NCBI RefSeq assembly: GCF_002355515.1
Contig: NZ_AP014809.1
Location: forward strand, 4,860,501 to 4,924,500
Source: Methylorubrum populi
GTDB taxonomy: Bacteria > Pseudomonadota > Alphaproteobacteria > Rhizobiales > Beijerinckiaceae
DNA: 64,000 nucleotides
Reading direction: 5' to 3'
This document shows positions 36,291 through 46,707 of this stretch, in pieces (the stretch's first letter is position 1; every line of letters begins with the position of its first letter). The notes below the pieces were generated by a model. It saw nothing but the letters and a program-made list of their open reading frames with translations. It was not told where the DNA came from and did not search any database. The position numbers and the translations under genes are program-made.

Positions 36291-36809
36291 TCAGAGGCGG
36301 TAGCGGATCTGGTCGGTCCAGAAGCGCTCCAGCCGGGTGAGCGCCTGGTTCAGGCGTCCGAAATCGTCTTCCGAGATGCCGCCGATCGGCTGGATCGTGC
36401 GGGCGTGCTTGTCGTAGAGGCCCTGGATCAGGTCGTGGATCTCGCGGCCCTTGGGCGTCAGGCTGATGCGCACCGAGCGGCGGTCGGTCTTGGAGCGGGC
36501 GTGGTGCAGGAAACCGGCCTCGACCAGCTTCTTGACGTTGTAGGACACGTTCGAGCCGAGATAGTAGCCCTTGGAGCGCAGCTCGCTCGCCGTCAGCTCC
36601 TTGTCGCCGATGTTGTAGAGCAGGAGCGCCTGGACGCTGTTGACGTCCTCCCGGCCGCGCCGGTCGAACTCGTCCTTGATGACGTCGAGGAGACGGCGGT
36701 GCAGCCGCTCCACGAGGTGCAGCGCTTCGAGATAGGAGCCGGCGGCGCCCTGGGTCTCGGGGGTCGTCTCGGTGGTCTTGAGGGCGGTGTTGGCGGCCTT
36801 CGTGCTCAT
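36291..36809 (-). CDS. ldtR: MarR family regulator, LdtR type
   Basis: A 172-residue winged helix-turn-helix regulator. The recognition region is LTASELRSKGYYLGSNVSYN followed by VKKLVEAGFLHHARSKTDRR, and the dimerisation helices include LEALHLVERLHRRLLDVIKD. The YYLGSNVSYNVKKL sequence is typical of LdtR of the Rhizobiales, which controls L,D-transpeptidase and stress genes in relatives. It lies about 160 bp from a DUF6163 gene on the same strand. Regulated genes here are unknown, and no L,D-transpeptidase gene is in the window. Confidence 0.85.
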   Translation of the reverse strand: MSTKAANTALKTTETTPETQGAAGSYLEALHLVERLHRRLLDVIKDEFDRRGREDVNSVQALLLYNIGDKELTASELRSKGYYLGSNVSYNVKKLVEAGFLHHARSKTDRRSVRISLTPKGREIHDLIQGLYDKHARTIQPIGGISEDDFGRLNQALTRLERFWTDQIRYRL

Positions 36810-36970
36810 CGTGGTGCCTTCCTGTCGGTTCGTGCCGGCTCTTGCTGGCCGGCCTCGCTTATGAGGTGAACCTAGGCCGCACCGATGAAAGCCGATTTAA
36901 GCGACAGGATGAACTCGCGATTTACTTCTGTCGGTAAATGCAAAATGAAACGATGATGTTGACCTCCTGT

Positions 36971-37438
36971 TCAGCCTACATCGCGCGCCGCCAGCCAGGA
37001 TAACACGAAGTAAACGGCGACAATGCTTGCCTGCACTGCGATCAGCGGCACCGACATCGGCAGGAGCTGCGGCGTCAGCAGCGCCAGGGTGAGCGCCGAG
37101 GTCGCGGCGAGCAGCCAGACCACCCCGCCCCAGGCGCTCGTCAGCCACAGGCCGACCGCCGCCACGAAGTCGATCACCGCGAAGTAGACGATCGCCGATT
37201 GCCGCCCCATCGGCAGGTCGGCGAACGGCGTCCGGCCGGGAATCAGGTCCAGGATCTCGCCCCAGGTGGCGAGGCCCTTGGCGAGCCAGACCAGGGCGGT
37301 GATGCGCATGAACCAGACCAGCACCACGTCCCAGCGGGTCTGCGCCCGCGGCGCGGTGCCCTCGATCCGGTCGCCATTTCCGGCACTCGGGCGCCCGCGC
37401 CCGTCGAGGGTGCTGCCCACCTTGCTCAACGCCCTCAC
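36971..37438 (-). CDS. DUF6163 family membrane protein
   Basis: A 155-residue protein with four hydrophobic helices: VVLVWFMRITALVWLAKGLA, a helix near SAIVYFAVIDFVAAVGLW, VVWLLAATSALTLALL, and VPLIAVQASIVAVYFVLSWL. The N-terminal ~35 residues are polar. In many Rhizobiales this small membrane family sits next to ldtR, as here. Its ATG overlaps the stop of the upstream hydrolase gene (ATGA-type overlap), so the two are translationally coupled. Function is unknown. Confidence 0.8.
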   Translation of the reverse strand: MRALSKVGSTLDGRGRPSAGNGDRIEGTAPRAQTRWDVVLVWFMRITALVWLAKGLATWGEILDLIPGRTPFADLPMGRQSAIVYFAVIDFVAAVGLWLTSAWGGVVWLLAATSALTLALLTPQLLPMSVPLIAVQASIVAVYFVLSWLAARDVG

Positions 37439-38592
37439 GTCCGGTCTCCCGGGTCTGCTCCCGCGGCCGGCATTGGGCCGCAGGGGCCCTGGCTGCCGTC
37501 GAAGCGCGGGTCGGCCTCTTCGGGCGGGCCGAAGGCGGCTTCGATCTCCGCGCCGTCGACCTCTTCGAGGGAGGCGGGGCGCCAGTCCGGCCGGTTGTCC
37601 TTGTCGATGATCACCGCCCGCACGCCCTCGTAGAAATCGTGCCCGCGCATCACGCGCTCGGCCAACCGGTACTCGGCGAGGATGGCCTCGGCAAAGTCGA
37701 GGTCGCCGCCCCGGCGCATCAGCGCCTGGGCAATGATCAGGCTGGTGGGCGAACGGGTGCGGATCGTCGCCGCGCTCGCCTCCGCGAAGGTCGAGCCCTC
37801 CCGGGCCGCGGCGTCGAGGCGGGCGAGCACCTCCTCGACGGTGTCGGCGGAAAAGCAGGCATCGATCAGCGCCCGTTCCGCGACGAGAGGACCGGTCTCC
37901 ATCCCCGGCGCGTCGAGGCCGTCGAGGGCGTCGGCGATCGCTCCGCCCGCCGCCAGCCGGTCGATGATCGTCTCGAAATCGGCCGCCCGCGCCGCGTGGG
38001 TCGCCAATCCCACGGCGAGCGCGTCGCCCGCGCCGATCCGGGCACCCGTCAGCGCGAGGTAGCGCCCGGTGCAGCCGGGCAGTCGCGGCAGGGCGTAGGT
38101 CGCGCCGACATCGGGAAAGAAGCCGATGCCGGTCTCGGGCATGGCGAAGCTGTAGCTCTCGGCCGCCACCCGCACGTCGCCGTGCAGGGAGATGCCGACG
38201 CCCCCGCCCATGACGATGCCCTCGATCAGGGCGATGTAGGGCTTGGGATAGGTCTTCACGGTGGCGTCGAGCCAGTATTCGCTGCGCCAGAACGCCATCA
38301 CGTCGGCGTGCCGCCCGGCCCGGCCCAGGGCGTGGATCCGGCGGATGTCGCCGCCCGCGCAGAAGGCCCGCCCGCCCGAGCCGCGCACGACGACCCGGCT
38401 GATCCGCGCATCCGCGGCCCAGGCCCGGAGCTGGCGGTGCATCGCCTCCACCATCGGCAGGGTCAGGGCATTGAGCGCCCGCGGCCGCATCAGGGTGATC
38501 AGCCCGGCCTCGCCGCGTGTCTCGAAAACGATCTCGGGCTCGGCCGCATCCGCTCGCACGTCCTCTCGCACGCTACCTGGCCCACCCGACAT
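37435..38592 (-). CDS. 3-hydroxyisobutyryl-CoA hydrolase (enoyl-CoA hydratase/isomerase family)
   Basis: About 385 residues from the ATG at 38592, with GGAG nine bases upstream. It belongs to the crotonase superfamily and is longer than simple enoyl-CoA hydratases. Motifs are GLITLMRPRALNAL, FCAGGDIRRIH (oxyanion hole), GIVMGGGVGISLHGDVRVA, and MPETGIGFFPDVGATY, which is diagnostic of 3-hydroxyisobutyryl-CoA hydrolase in valine breakdown. The gene overlaps the downstream DUF6163 gene by 4 bp. An alternative GTG start is at 38625. Confidence 0.9.
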   Translation of the reverse strand: MSGGPGSVREDVRADAAEPEIVFETRGEAGLITLMRPRALNALTLPMVEAMHRQLRAWAADARISRVVVRGSGGRAFCAGGDIRRIHALGRAGRHADVMAFWRSEYWLDATVKTYPKPYIALIEGIVMGGGVGISLHGDVRVAAESYSFAMPETGIGFFPDVGATYALPRLPGCTGRYLALTGARIGAGDALAVGLATHAARAADFETIIDRLAAGGAIADALDGLDAPGMETGPLVAERALIDACFSADTVEEVLARLDAAAREGSTFAEASAATIRTRSPTSLIIAQALMRRGGDLDFAEAILAEYRLAERVMRGHDFYEGVRAVIIDKDNRPDWRPASLEEVDGAEIEAAFGPPEEADPRFDGSQGPCGPMPAAGADPGDRT

Positions 38593-40192
<1,600 letters not shown>

Positions 40193-40229
40193 GGGCCGGG
40201 CCGGCCGAGACGGCGGGAGCGGGACGAAC

Positions 40230-40634
40230 GTGCTTCGGGGCCGCCGGGGCGCCGCGCTGGCGACCGCCCTCCTTTTCTGGCTCGCGGCCGGATCCGGCTG
40301 CGATACCGCGCTCGACGCGCGCCGGGCGACGCTCTGCCGCCGGGCGGTGCCGGCCTTGGCTCCCCCCGGAGCCGAGATCGACCTGCTCAGGGTCGGGCCG
40401 GGGGCGAGCCGCGGCAGCGTGCGCGTCGATTACCGCCTCGTCGGCGGGAGCGGCGCGTTGCCGAAGGCCGAGGCGACCCGGCCCCGCCATCTCGTCTGCC
40501 ATTTCGGCGCGGGCGACGACCTCACCGCGCTCACGACCGAGCAGGGACCGGTGACCGGCGCCTCGCTCTACCTGCTCAGGCGCTATTATCTCGCGACGCC
40601 CGAGGCCGAGGCCGCCGATCCGGGAGCCCGATGA
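40230..40634 (+). CDS. Hypothetical secreted protein
   Basis: A 134-residue protein with a cleavable signal-like N-terminus: basic MLRGRRGAALATALLFWLAA followed by GSGCDTALDARR, which resembles but does not perfectly match a lipobox. The mature part contains two cysteines (LCRRAVPAL and HLVCHFGAG). I do not recognise the family. It starts with GTG, lies 37 bp after hemB on the same strand, and precedes the RDD gene, so it may be co-transcribed with them. Confidence 0.6.
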   Translation: MLRGRRGAALATALLFWLAAGSGCDTALDARRATLCRRAVPALAPPGAEIDLLRVGPGASRGSVRVDYRLVGGSGALPKAEATRPRHLVCHFGAGDDLTALTTEQGPVTGASLYLLRRYYLATPEAEAADPGAR

Positions 40635-40757
40635 GGGCGGGCGGCTCGCTCCCGCCTCCTCTCGCCAGTGCCGCTCTCGCCAGGGCCGCTCTTGGCATCG
40701 CCGCGCCGTCTCCCCACTTGATCGAACGTGCACGCAACGGTCGAGGAAGCGGCGGCC

Positions 40758-41252
40758 ATGACGGATTTCCAGCCCGGTTATCACCCCGGCTACACCAACC
40801 CGGCGGGGATGCAGGGCTCCGGCGGATTCCCGGTGCCCTACGTTCGCGCCAGTCTCGGCGGGCGCACGGTCGCCTACCTGCTCGACCTCGCCTTCATCTT
40901 CGTATTCACGGCCGTGCTCGCCACCGCGATCGCGATCCTCGGCGTGCTCACCTTCGGCTTCGCCTGGATGCTGTTCCCGATCCTCGGCATCAGCGGCATT
41001 CTCTACAGCGCGATCACCGTCGGCGGCCCCAAGCAGAGCACGCTGGGCATGCGCATGCTCGGCCTGCGGGTGGTGGCGCCCGAGAGCGGCCGGCCGGTGG
41101 ATTTCCTGACGGCGGCGGTTCATGCGCTGCTGTTCTACGTGGCGATCTCGACCTTCCTGCTTTGGTGCCTCGACGTTCTGTTCGGCCTCGTCCGCTCCGA
41201 CCGGCGCCTCGGCCACGACCTGCTGCTCGGCCTCGCGGTCGTGCGTGACTGA
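40758..41252 (+). CDS. RDD family membrane protein
   Basis: About 164 residues from the ATG at 40758. The RDD domain has the three helices AYLLDLAFIFVFTAVLATAI, LFPILGISGILYSAITVGG and AVHALLFYVAISTFLLWCLD, with G-x-T-x-G-M in KQSTLGMRMLGL and D-R-R-L in SDRRLGHDLL. The N-terminal ~30 residues are Pro/Gly-rich. The family is linked to transport or stress tolerance but is poorly defined. Confidence 0.88.
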   Translation: MTDFQPGYHPGYTNPAGMQGSGGFPVPYVRASLGGRTVAYLLDLAFIFVFTAVLATAIAILGVLTFGFAWMLFPILGISGILYSAITVGGPKQSTLGMRMLGLRVVAPESGRPVDFLTAAVHALLFYVAISTFLLWCLDVLFGLVRSDRRLGHDLLLGLAVVRD

Positions 41253-41403
41253 TCCCTCCTTCGGCTGAGGGGATGGCGGCGGAAAGACGCCGCAAAGACG
41301 CCGCCACGGCTCATCAATCCGGTTGAGCGCCGCCGTGATCCCGCTACATTGACGGTGGCCTCGGCGTCCGATGCCGCCGGCCCCGAGGGCGAGCCTTCCG
41401 AGC

Positions 41404-42150
41404 GTGACGAGTCATCCGCGCGACACCCCGCAATTCTACCTCACGGCCCCCTCCCCGTGCCCCTATCTGCCGGGCCAGGAGGAGCGGAAGGTGTTCACCC
41501 ACCTCGTCGGGCGCCGTGCGCGCGACCTCAATGAGATCCTGACCCAGGGCGGCTTCCGCCGCTCGCAGACCATCGCCTACCGCCCGGCCTGCGAAACCTG
41601 CCGTGCCTGCGTCTCGGTGCGGGTCGTGGTCGAGGATTTCGCCATTACCGGAAGCCAGCGGCGCATCCTCCAGCGCAATGCCGGGCTGATCGGCACGCCG
41701 GAGCCGAACCGCCCGGCCTCGGAGCAGTACGCCCTGTTCCGCCGCTATCTCGACGCCCGCCACGGCGACGGCGGCATGGTCGACATGACCGTGCTCGACT
41801 ACGCGATGATGATCGAGGACAGCCACGTCGACACGCATCTCGTGGTCTACCGCGAGCGCGGCCCCGACAGCGCGATCCACGGCCGCGGTGTCGGCGCCCC
41901 GGTCGCCGTCTGCCTCACCGACGTGCTCGCCGACGGCCTGTCGATGGTCTACTCGTTCTACGATCCCGCGCAGGCCAGCCGCTCGCTGGGCACCTACATG
42001 ATCCTCGACCACATCCAGCGCGCCCGCGCGCTCGGCCTCCCGTATCTCTATCTCGGCTACTGGGTCGATGGCTCCCGCAAGATGGACTACAAGGCCAAGT
42101 TCCTGCCGCAGGAGCGGCTGATGCCGCAGGGCTGGGTGCGGGTGGAGTAG
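41404..42150 (+). CDS. bpt: Aspartate/glutamate leucyltransferase (arginyltransferase family)
   Basis: About 248 residues from the GTG at 41404. It adds leucine from Leu-tRNA to proteins with N-terminal Asp or Glu, marking them for ClpAP via the N-end rule. Family hallmarks are [19 protein letters not shown] at the start, the cysteine cluster in [15 protein letters not shown], and the GNAT-like half with [18 protein letters not shown] and [15 protein letters not shown]. Length is normal. Confidence 0.92.
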   Translation: MTSHPRDTPQFYLTAPSPCPYLPGQEERKVFTHLVGRRARDLNEILTQGGFRRSQTIAYRPACETCRACVSVRVVVEDFAITGSQRRILQRNAGLIGTPEPNRPASEQYALFRRYLDARHGDGGMVDMTVLDYAMMIEDSHVDTHLVVYRERGPDSAIHGRGVGAPVAVCLTDVLADGLSMVYSFYDPAQASRSLGTYMILDHIQRARALGLPYLYLGYWVDGSRKMDYKAKFLPQERLMPQGWVRVE

Positions 42151-42185
42151 CGGGCGAGCGTTGCTGCCTCAGCCGTCTGCCGCGA

Positions 42186-42749
42186 TCACTCCTGAGTCCA
42201 CTTCACCACCCGCGCCGGATTGCCGGCCACGACCGCGCAGGGCGGAACATCACGGGTCACCACCGCGCCTGCGCCGATCACCACCCCGTCGCCCACCTTG
42301 ATGCCGGGCAGGAGGATCGCGCCGCCGCCGATCCACACGTCGTCGCCGATGGTGACCGGCCGGGCCGATTCCCAGAAGGCGGCCCGCGCGGCGCGGTCCA
42401 GGGGATGCTCGGCGGTGTAGATCTGCACAGCCGGGGCGATCTGCGCCCGGTGGCCGATCGTGATCGGGGCGCAGTCGAGGAAGACGCAGTTGAAGTTGCA
42501 GAAGAAGTCGTCGCCGACCGTGATGTTGCTGCCGTAGTCGCAGGCGAAGCCGGGACAGATCGTCGGGTTGCGGCCGGCCGATCCCAGGAGCTCCCGGACC
42601 ACCGCCTCGCGGCCCGCCGCATGCTCGGGCTCCATGGTGTTCAGCCGCAGCAGCCGCCGCTTGGCGGCGTTGCGCAGCTCGACCAATTCCGGATCGTCGC
42701 CGCGATAGGGCTTTCCGGCGAGCATCAGCTCGCGGGCGGTCTCGGCCAT
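42186..42749 (-). CDS. Maltose/sugar O-acetyltransferase (LacA/NodL family)
   Basis: A 187-residue left-handed beta-helix acetyltransferase. The N-terminal Mac domain starts ETARELMLAGKPYRGDDPEL. The hexapeptide repeats include YGSNITVGDDFFCNFNCVFL and IGDDVWIGGGAILLPGI, with the catalytic histidine in YTAEHPLD and the substrate loop before it. It acetylates sugars with acetyl-CoA. It lies between two unrelated genes and its natural sugar is unknown. Confidence 0.92.
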   Translation of the reverse strand: MAETARELMLAGKPYRGDDPELVELRNAAKRRLLRLNTMEPEHAAGREAVVRELLGSAGRNPTICPGFACDYGSNITVGDDFFCNFNCVFLDCAPITIGHRAQIAPAVQIYTAEHPLDRAARAAFWESARPVTIGDDVWIGGGAILLPGIKVGDGVVIGAGAVVTRDVPPCAVVAGNPARVVKWTQE

Positions 42750-42773
42750 GTCAGCCTCCCCAATCCGAAGGTA

Positions 42774-43676
42774 TCAGCCGCGGCTGGCGCGGAAGGTGTC
42801 GCAGGACTTGGTCTGCCCGCTCTTATAGCCGGTCATGAACCAGCGCATCCGCTGCTCGGACGAGCCGTGGGTGAAGGAATCCGGCACGGCGTAGCCCTGC
42901 GACTTCTCTTGGAGCTTGTCGTCGCCGATGGCGCTGGCGGCGTTCAACGCCTCCTGGATGTCGCTCTGGTCGAGGGAATTCCAGCGGTCGTTGGAGTTCT
43001 TGGCCCAGACGCCGGCGAGGCAGTCGGCCATCAGTTCCACGCGCACGGAGAGCTGGTTCGCCTCCGTCTTGCTGCTCGCGTTCTGCTGGCGGTTCTGCAC
43101 CTTGCCGAGGATGCCGAGCACGTCCTGCACGTGGTGGCCGACCTCGTGGGCGATGACGTAGGCGTAGGCGAAGTCGCCCTTCACGCCGAACTTCGTCTGC
43201 ATCTCCTTGAAGAAGCCCAGGTCGATATAGACCTTCTTATCGAGCGGACAGTAGAACGGACCCATCGCGGCCTGGGCCATGCCGCAGCCCGATCGGGTGC
43301 CGCCCTGGTAGAGCACCATCGTGGTCGGTGTGTATTGCCGCCCGGTCTGGTTCGGCAGGATCTCCTTCCAGACGTCTTCGGTGTTGCCGAGGATTTTCGA
43401 CGCGAACTGGCCGGCGCGGTCGGTCGGCGCCTCGCGGCGGCGCGCCTGCGTCTCGGGATCGACCCGCTGCTCGCGCTGCTGCCCGCCGCCGGCCATTTGC
43501 TGGGCGCCGCCGAGCAGGATCGCCGGATTGATGCCGGTGACCCAGGAGATCAGCAGCACCACGACGATGGTGCCGATGCCCAGGCCCCCCATGCCGCCGC
43601 CGGGAAAGCCGCCGCCGCCACCCTCGCCGCGCCGGTCCTCGACGTTCTCAGAGGCGCGAAAATCGTCCCAGCGCAT
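42774..43676 (-). CDS. Neutral zinc metallopeptidase (YpfJ family)
   Basis: About 300 residues from the ATG at 43676. The N-terminus (MRWDDFRASENVEDRRG) is followed by a glycine-rich linker and one transmembrane helix (GIGTIVVVLLISWVTGI). The rest is extracytoplasmic, with zinc motif YVIAHEVGHHVQ, the upstream FYCPLDKKVYIDL, and a late GSSEQRMRWFMTGYKSG, all characteristic of the YpfJ family. Its substrate is unknown. It is 24 bp from the acetyltransferase gene on the same strand. Confidence 0.9.
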   Translation of the reverse strand: MRWDDFRASENVEDRRGEGGGGGFPGGGMGGLGIGTIVVVLLISWVTGINPAILLGGAQQMAGGGQQREQRVDPETQARRREAPTDRAGQFASKILGNTEDVWKEILPNQTGRQYTPTTMVLYQGGTRSGCGMAQAAMGPFYCPLDKKVYIDLGFFKEMQTKFGVKGDFAYAYVIAHEVGHHVQDVLGILGKVQNRQQNASSKTEANQLSVRVELMADCLAGVWAKNSNDRWNSLDQSDIQEALNAASAIGDDKLQEKSQGYAVPDSFTHGSSEQRMRWFMTGYKSGQTKSCDTFRASRG

Positions 43677-43782
43677 AGAGTCTCCCGCCGCCCGCATCAT
43701 GCCCGGCCTGATCCGGATGCCGGGCTTGGTTTCTAGAATGGCTGCGCGGAGGCTACGGTTCCGCTTCCGCCCGTCCCCGGGC

Positions 43783-44712
43783 CTACTTGCCCGGAGCGCT
43801 CCCGTCGAGGGCGCTCTTCAGCATGCGGAAGTCGCGCCAGGCCAGCCGCTTCTGCACCGGCTGGCGCAGCAGGTAGGCCGGGTGCAGGGTGGCGAGCGCA
43901 CGGATCTCGCGGCCATCCCCGAAGCGGTAGGGGTAGAAGCGCCCGCGCGCTTTCAGGATGCCGTCCTTGGTGCCGGTCAGCGTCTGCGTCGCGGGCGCGC
44001 CGAGGCAGACGAGGATGTCGGGATTGGCGAGTTCGATCTGGCGCTCGACGAAGGGGCGGCAGATCGAGATCTCCTGCGGGGTCGGGTTGCGGTTGCCCGG
44101 CGGGCGCCAGGGCACGACGTTGGAGATGTAGGCGCTCGACCGATCGAGGCCGATCGCCGCCATCATCCGGTCGAGGAGCTGGCCGGAGCGGCCCATGAAC
44201 GGCTTGCCGATCCGGTCCTCGTCGGCACCCGGCGCCTCGCCGACGAACATCACCCGCGCCTGCGGATTGCCGTCGGCGAAGACGAGGTTCTTGGCGGTGA
44301 AGCGCAGGCCGCAGCCCTCGAAGCCGCGCAGCAGCGCCTCCAGCTCCTCGAGCGTCGTCATCTGCGCGGCGCGCGCCCGGGCGTCGTCCGCGGCCTCGCC
44401 GGGCTTGGCGCCGGCGGCATTGCCGTAGGTGCGGGCGGGTTCCCGCGGCGGCGGATCGCGGCTCGGCAGCTCGCGCCGGAACTCTATGGGCGCGTCCTCG
44501 CCGGAGGGAGATTCCCGGCGCGGCGGCGGATCGCGGCGCGGGGCCGGCTCGGCCCGCGGGGCGGCGGCCTGGGCCGCCTCGGCCTCGGCGAAACGGTCGT
44601 GGGGCCGCTCGTCGAGGGCCGCGTCGACGCCCGCCTCGACGTGGAAGTCGAGGTAGGAGATCAGGTCGGCCCTGGCGTCGCTATCCGCGTGGTTCGCAGT
44701 CATCTTTTCCAT
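43783..44712 (-). CDS. Uracil-DNA glycosylase, family 4-like
   Basis: About 309 residues from the ATG at 44712; the ATG at 44703 is equally possible. The first ~100 residues are low-complexity and Pro/Arg-rich. The catalytic domain has motif A in VMFVGEAPGADEDRIGKPF and motif B in ATLHPAYLLRQP, as in family 4 enzymes. It removes uracil from DNA. The usual N-terminal Cys-x-x-Cys of the iron-sulfur cluster is reduced to one Cys in GFEGCGLRF, a common alphaproteobacterial variation. It lies divergent from the ETF-QO gene. Confidence 0.88.
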   Translation of the reverse strand: MEKMTANHADSDARADLISYLDFHVEAGVDAALDERPHDRFAEAEAAQAAAPRAEPAPRRDPPPRRESPSGEDAPIEFRRELPSRDPPPREPARTYGNAAGAKPGEAADDARARAAQMTTLEELEALLRGFEGCGLRFTAKNLVFADGNPQARVMFVGEAPGADEDRIGKPFMGRSGQLLDRMMAAIGLDRSSAYISNVVPWRPPGNRNPTPQEISICRPFVERQIELANPDILVCLGAPATQTLTGTKDGILKARGRFYPYRFGDGREIRALATLHPAYLLRQPVQKRLAWRDFRMLKSALDGSAPGK

Positions 44713-44929
44713 GTGGCGTGGAAGCGCCCTGTGGACAACGTCGGATGGCGCCCGGGCGCGCCCCGCGGATCGTCGCACGGGCGCAGCCTCCGCATCCCCT
44801 GCGCCCGCCTGACGCTACCCGAACAGACTTGCCTTCCTACCTTGGAATCGCTTGAGAGACATCTTGACAATGGATAGGGCCGCAGCGGCGTAAGACGGCG
44901 TCCAACGAGCGGTTGCAGGAGGAATGAGG

Positions 44930-46603
44930 ATGGCGTTGCCCGAACGCGAAGGCATGGATTTCGACGTGGTGATCGTCGGCGCGGGACCCGCCGGCCTCGC
45001 CGCCGCGATCCGTCTCAAGCAGCTCTCCGCGGAGAAGGGCGAGGAGATCTCGGTGGTCGTCGTGGAGAAGGGCGGCGAGGTCGGCGCGCACATCCTCTCC
45101 GGCGCCGTGGTCGATCCGATCGGCCTCGATACCCTGCTGCCCGAATGGCGCGACGATCCCGAGCGCCCGCTCAAGACGGCGGTGGAGCGCGACGAGTTCC
45201 TGTTCCTCACCAAGAACAGCGGCGTCAGCATGCCGAACCTGTTCTTTCCCAAGTTGCTGTCGAACCATGGTAATTTCGTCGGCTCGCTCTCGAACACCGT
45301 CAAGTGGCTCGGCGCCAGGGCGGAAGGGCTCGGCGTCGAGATCTATCCCGGCTTCCCGGCCTCCGAAGTGCTCTATGACGAGCGCGGTACGGTGACCGGC
45401 ATCGCCACGGGTGATCTCGGCATCTCCCGCACCGGCGATCCGCGCGACGACTTCACCCGCGGCATGGAGCTTCGGGCCAAGTACACGGTGTTCGGCGAGG
45501 GGGCGCGCGGCTCGCTCACCAAGACGCTCATCGAAAAGTTCGGGCTCAACCGCAACAGCGACCACCAGAAGTACGGCCTCGGCGTGAAGGAGCTGTGGCA
45601 GCTCAGCTCCGACAAGTTCGAGCCGGGGCTGGTGCAGCACACGATGGGCTGGCCGCTGCCGAACAAGGCCGGCGGCGGCTCGTGGCTCTACCACTTCGAC
45701 GACAACCTGCTCTCGGTCGGCTTCGTCACGCATCTGAACTACGAGAACCCGACCCTGTCGCCGTTCGAGGAGTTCCAGCGCTTCAAGACCCATCCGATGA
45801 TCCGCGAGACGTTCGAGGGCGCCAAGCGGATCGGCTACGGCGCCCGCGCGATCATGGAGGGTGGCTGGCAGTCGGTGCCCAAGCTCGTCTTCCCCGGCGG
45901 CTGCCTCGTCGGCGATTCCGCCGGCTTCGTGAACGTGCCGCGCATCAAGGGCTCGCACAACGCGATCCTGTCCGGCATCCAGGCGGCGGACGCGATCTTC
46001 GACGCGCTGGTCGCCGGCCGCCAGGGCGACGAGCTGACCGCCTACGAGGAGGGCTGGCGCGACAGCCCGATTGGGCGCGATCTCAAGCCGGTGCGCAACG
46101 TCAAGCCGCTCTGGTCGAAGTACGGCACCCTCGTCGGCGTCGGCCTTGGCGGCCTCGACATGTGGATGAATTCGATCGCCAACGCCTCGCTGTTCGGGAC
46201 GCTGGGCCACGGCAAGCCGGACTATGCCTGCCTGAAACCGCTCTCGCAGGTGACGCCGATCGTCTACCCGAAGCCCGACGGCAAGCTCACCTTCGACCGG
46301 CTCTCCTCGGTGTATCTCTCGAACACCAACCACGAGGAGGACCAGCCGCCCCACCTCAAGGTGAAGGATATGGAGCTGCAGAAGGCGTCCGAGCACGACG
46401 TCTATGGCGGTCCGTCCAGCCGCTACTGCCCGGCCGGCGTCTACGAGTGGGTCGAGGATGCCTCGGCCAGCGACGGCGTGCGCTTCCAGATCAACGCGCA
46501 GAACTGCGTCCACTGCAAGACGTGCGACATCAAGGACCCGAACCAGAACATCAACTGGGTCACCCCGGAGGGGCCGGGCGGGCCGAACTACACCAACCTG
46601 TAG
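44930..46603 (+). CDS. Electron transfer flavoprotein-ubiquinone oxidoreductase
   Basis: About 557 residues. It passes electrons from ETF to ubiquinone at the inner membrane, serving fatty-acid, amino-acid and methylated-amine oxidation. The FAD site is VVIVGAGPAGLAAAIRL at the N-terminus. The quinone/membrane region follows GGWQSVPKLVFPGG, and the C-terminal 4Fe-4S cluster ligands lie in YCPAGVYEW and NCVHCKTCDIKDPNQ. I choose the ATG at 44930 because GGAGG is at an ideal distance; an ATG six bases upstream overlaps it. Confidence 0.95.
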   Translation: MALPEREGMDFDVVIVGAGPAGLAAAIRLKQLSAEKGEEISVVVVEKGGEVGAHILSGAVVDPIGLDTLLPEWRDDPERPLKTAVERDEFLFLTKNSGVSMPNLFFPKLLSNHGNFVGSLSNTVKWLGARAEGLGVEIYPGFPASEVLYDERGTVTGIATGDLGISRTGDPRDDFTRGMELRAKYTVFGEGARGSLTKTLIEKFGLNRNSDHQKYGLGVKELWQLSSDKFEPGLVQHTMGWPLPNKAGGGSWLYHFDDNLLSVGFVTHLNYENPTLSPFEEFQRFKTHPMIRETFEGAKRIGYGARAIMEGGWQSVPKLVFPGGCLVGDSAGFVNVPRIKGSHNAILSGIQAADAIFDALVAGRQGDELTAYEEGWRDSPIGRDLKPVRNVKPLWSKYGTLVGVGLGGLDMWMNSIANASLFGTLGHGKPDYACLKPLSQVTPIVYPKPDGKLTFDRLSSVYLSNTNHEEDQPPHLKVKDMELQKASEHDVYGGPSSRYCPAGVYEWVEDASASDGVRFQINAQNCVHCKTCDIKDPNQNINWVTPEGPGGPNYTNL

Positions 46604-46707
46604 GACGCAGGGCCGCCCGCGCGAGCGGAGCGATCCGGCGGCGCGGTCCGATCCGGCAGGGTCGCGCCCTGGATCGCTTCGGCTCCGCGTCGCGACGACG
46701 GGCGGCG

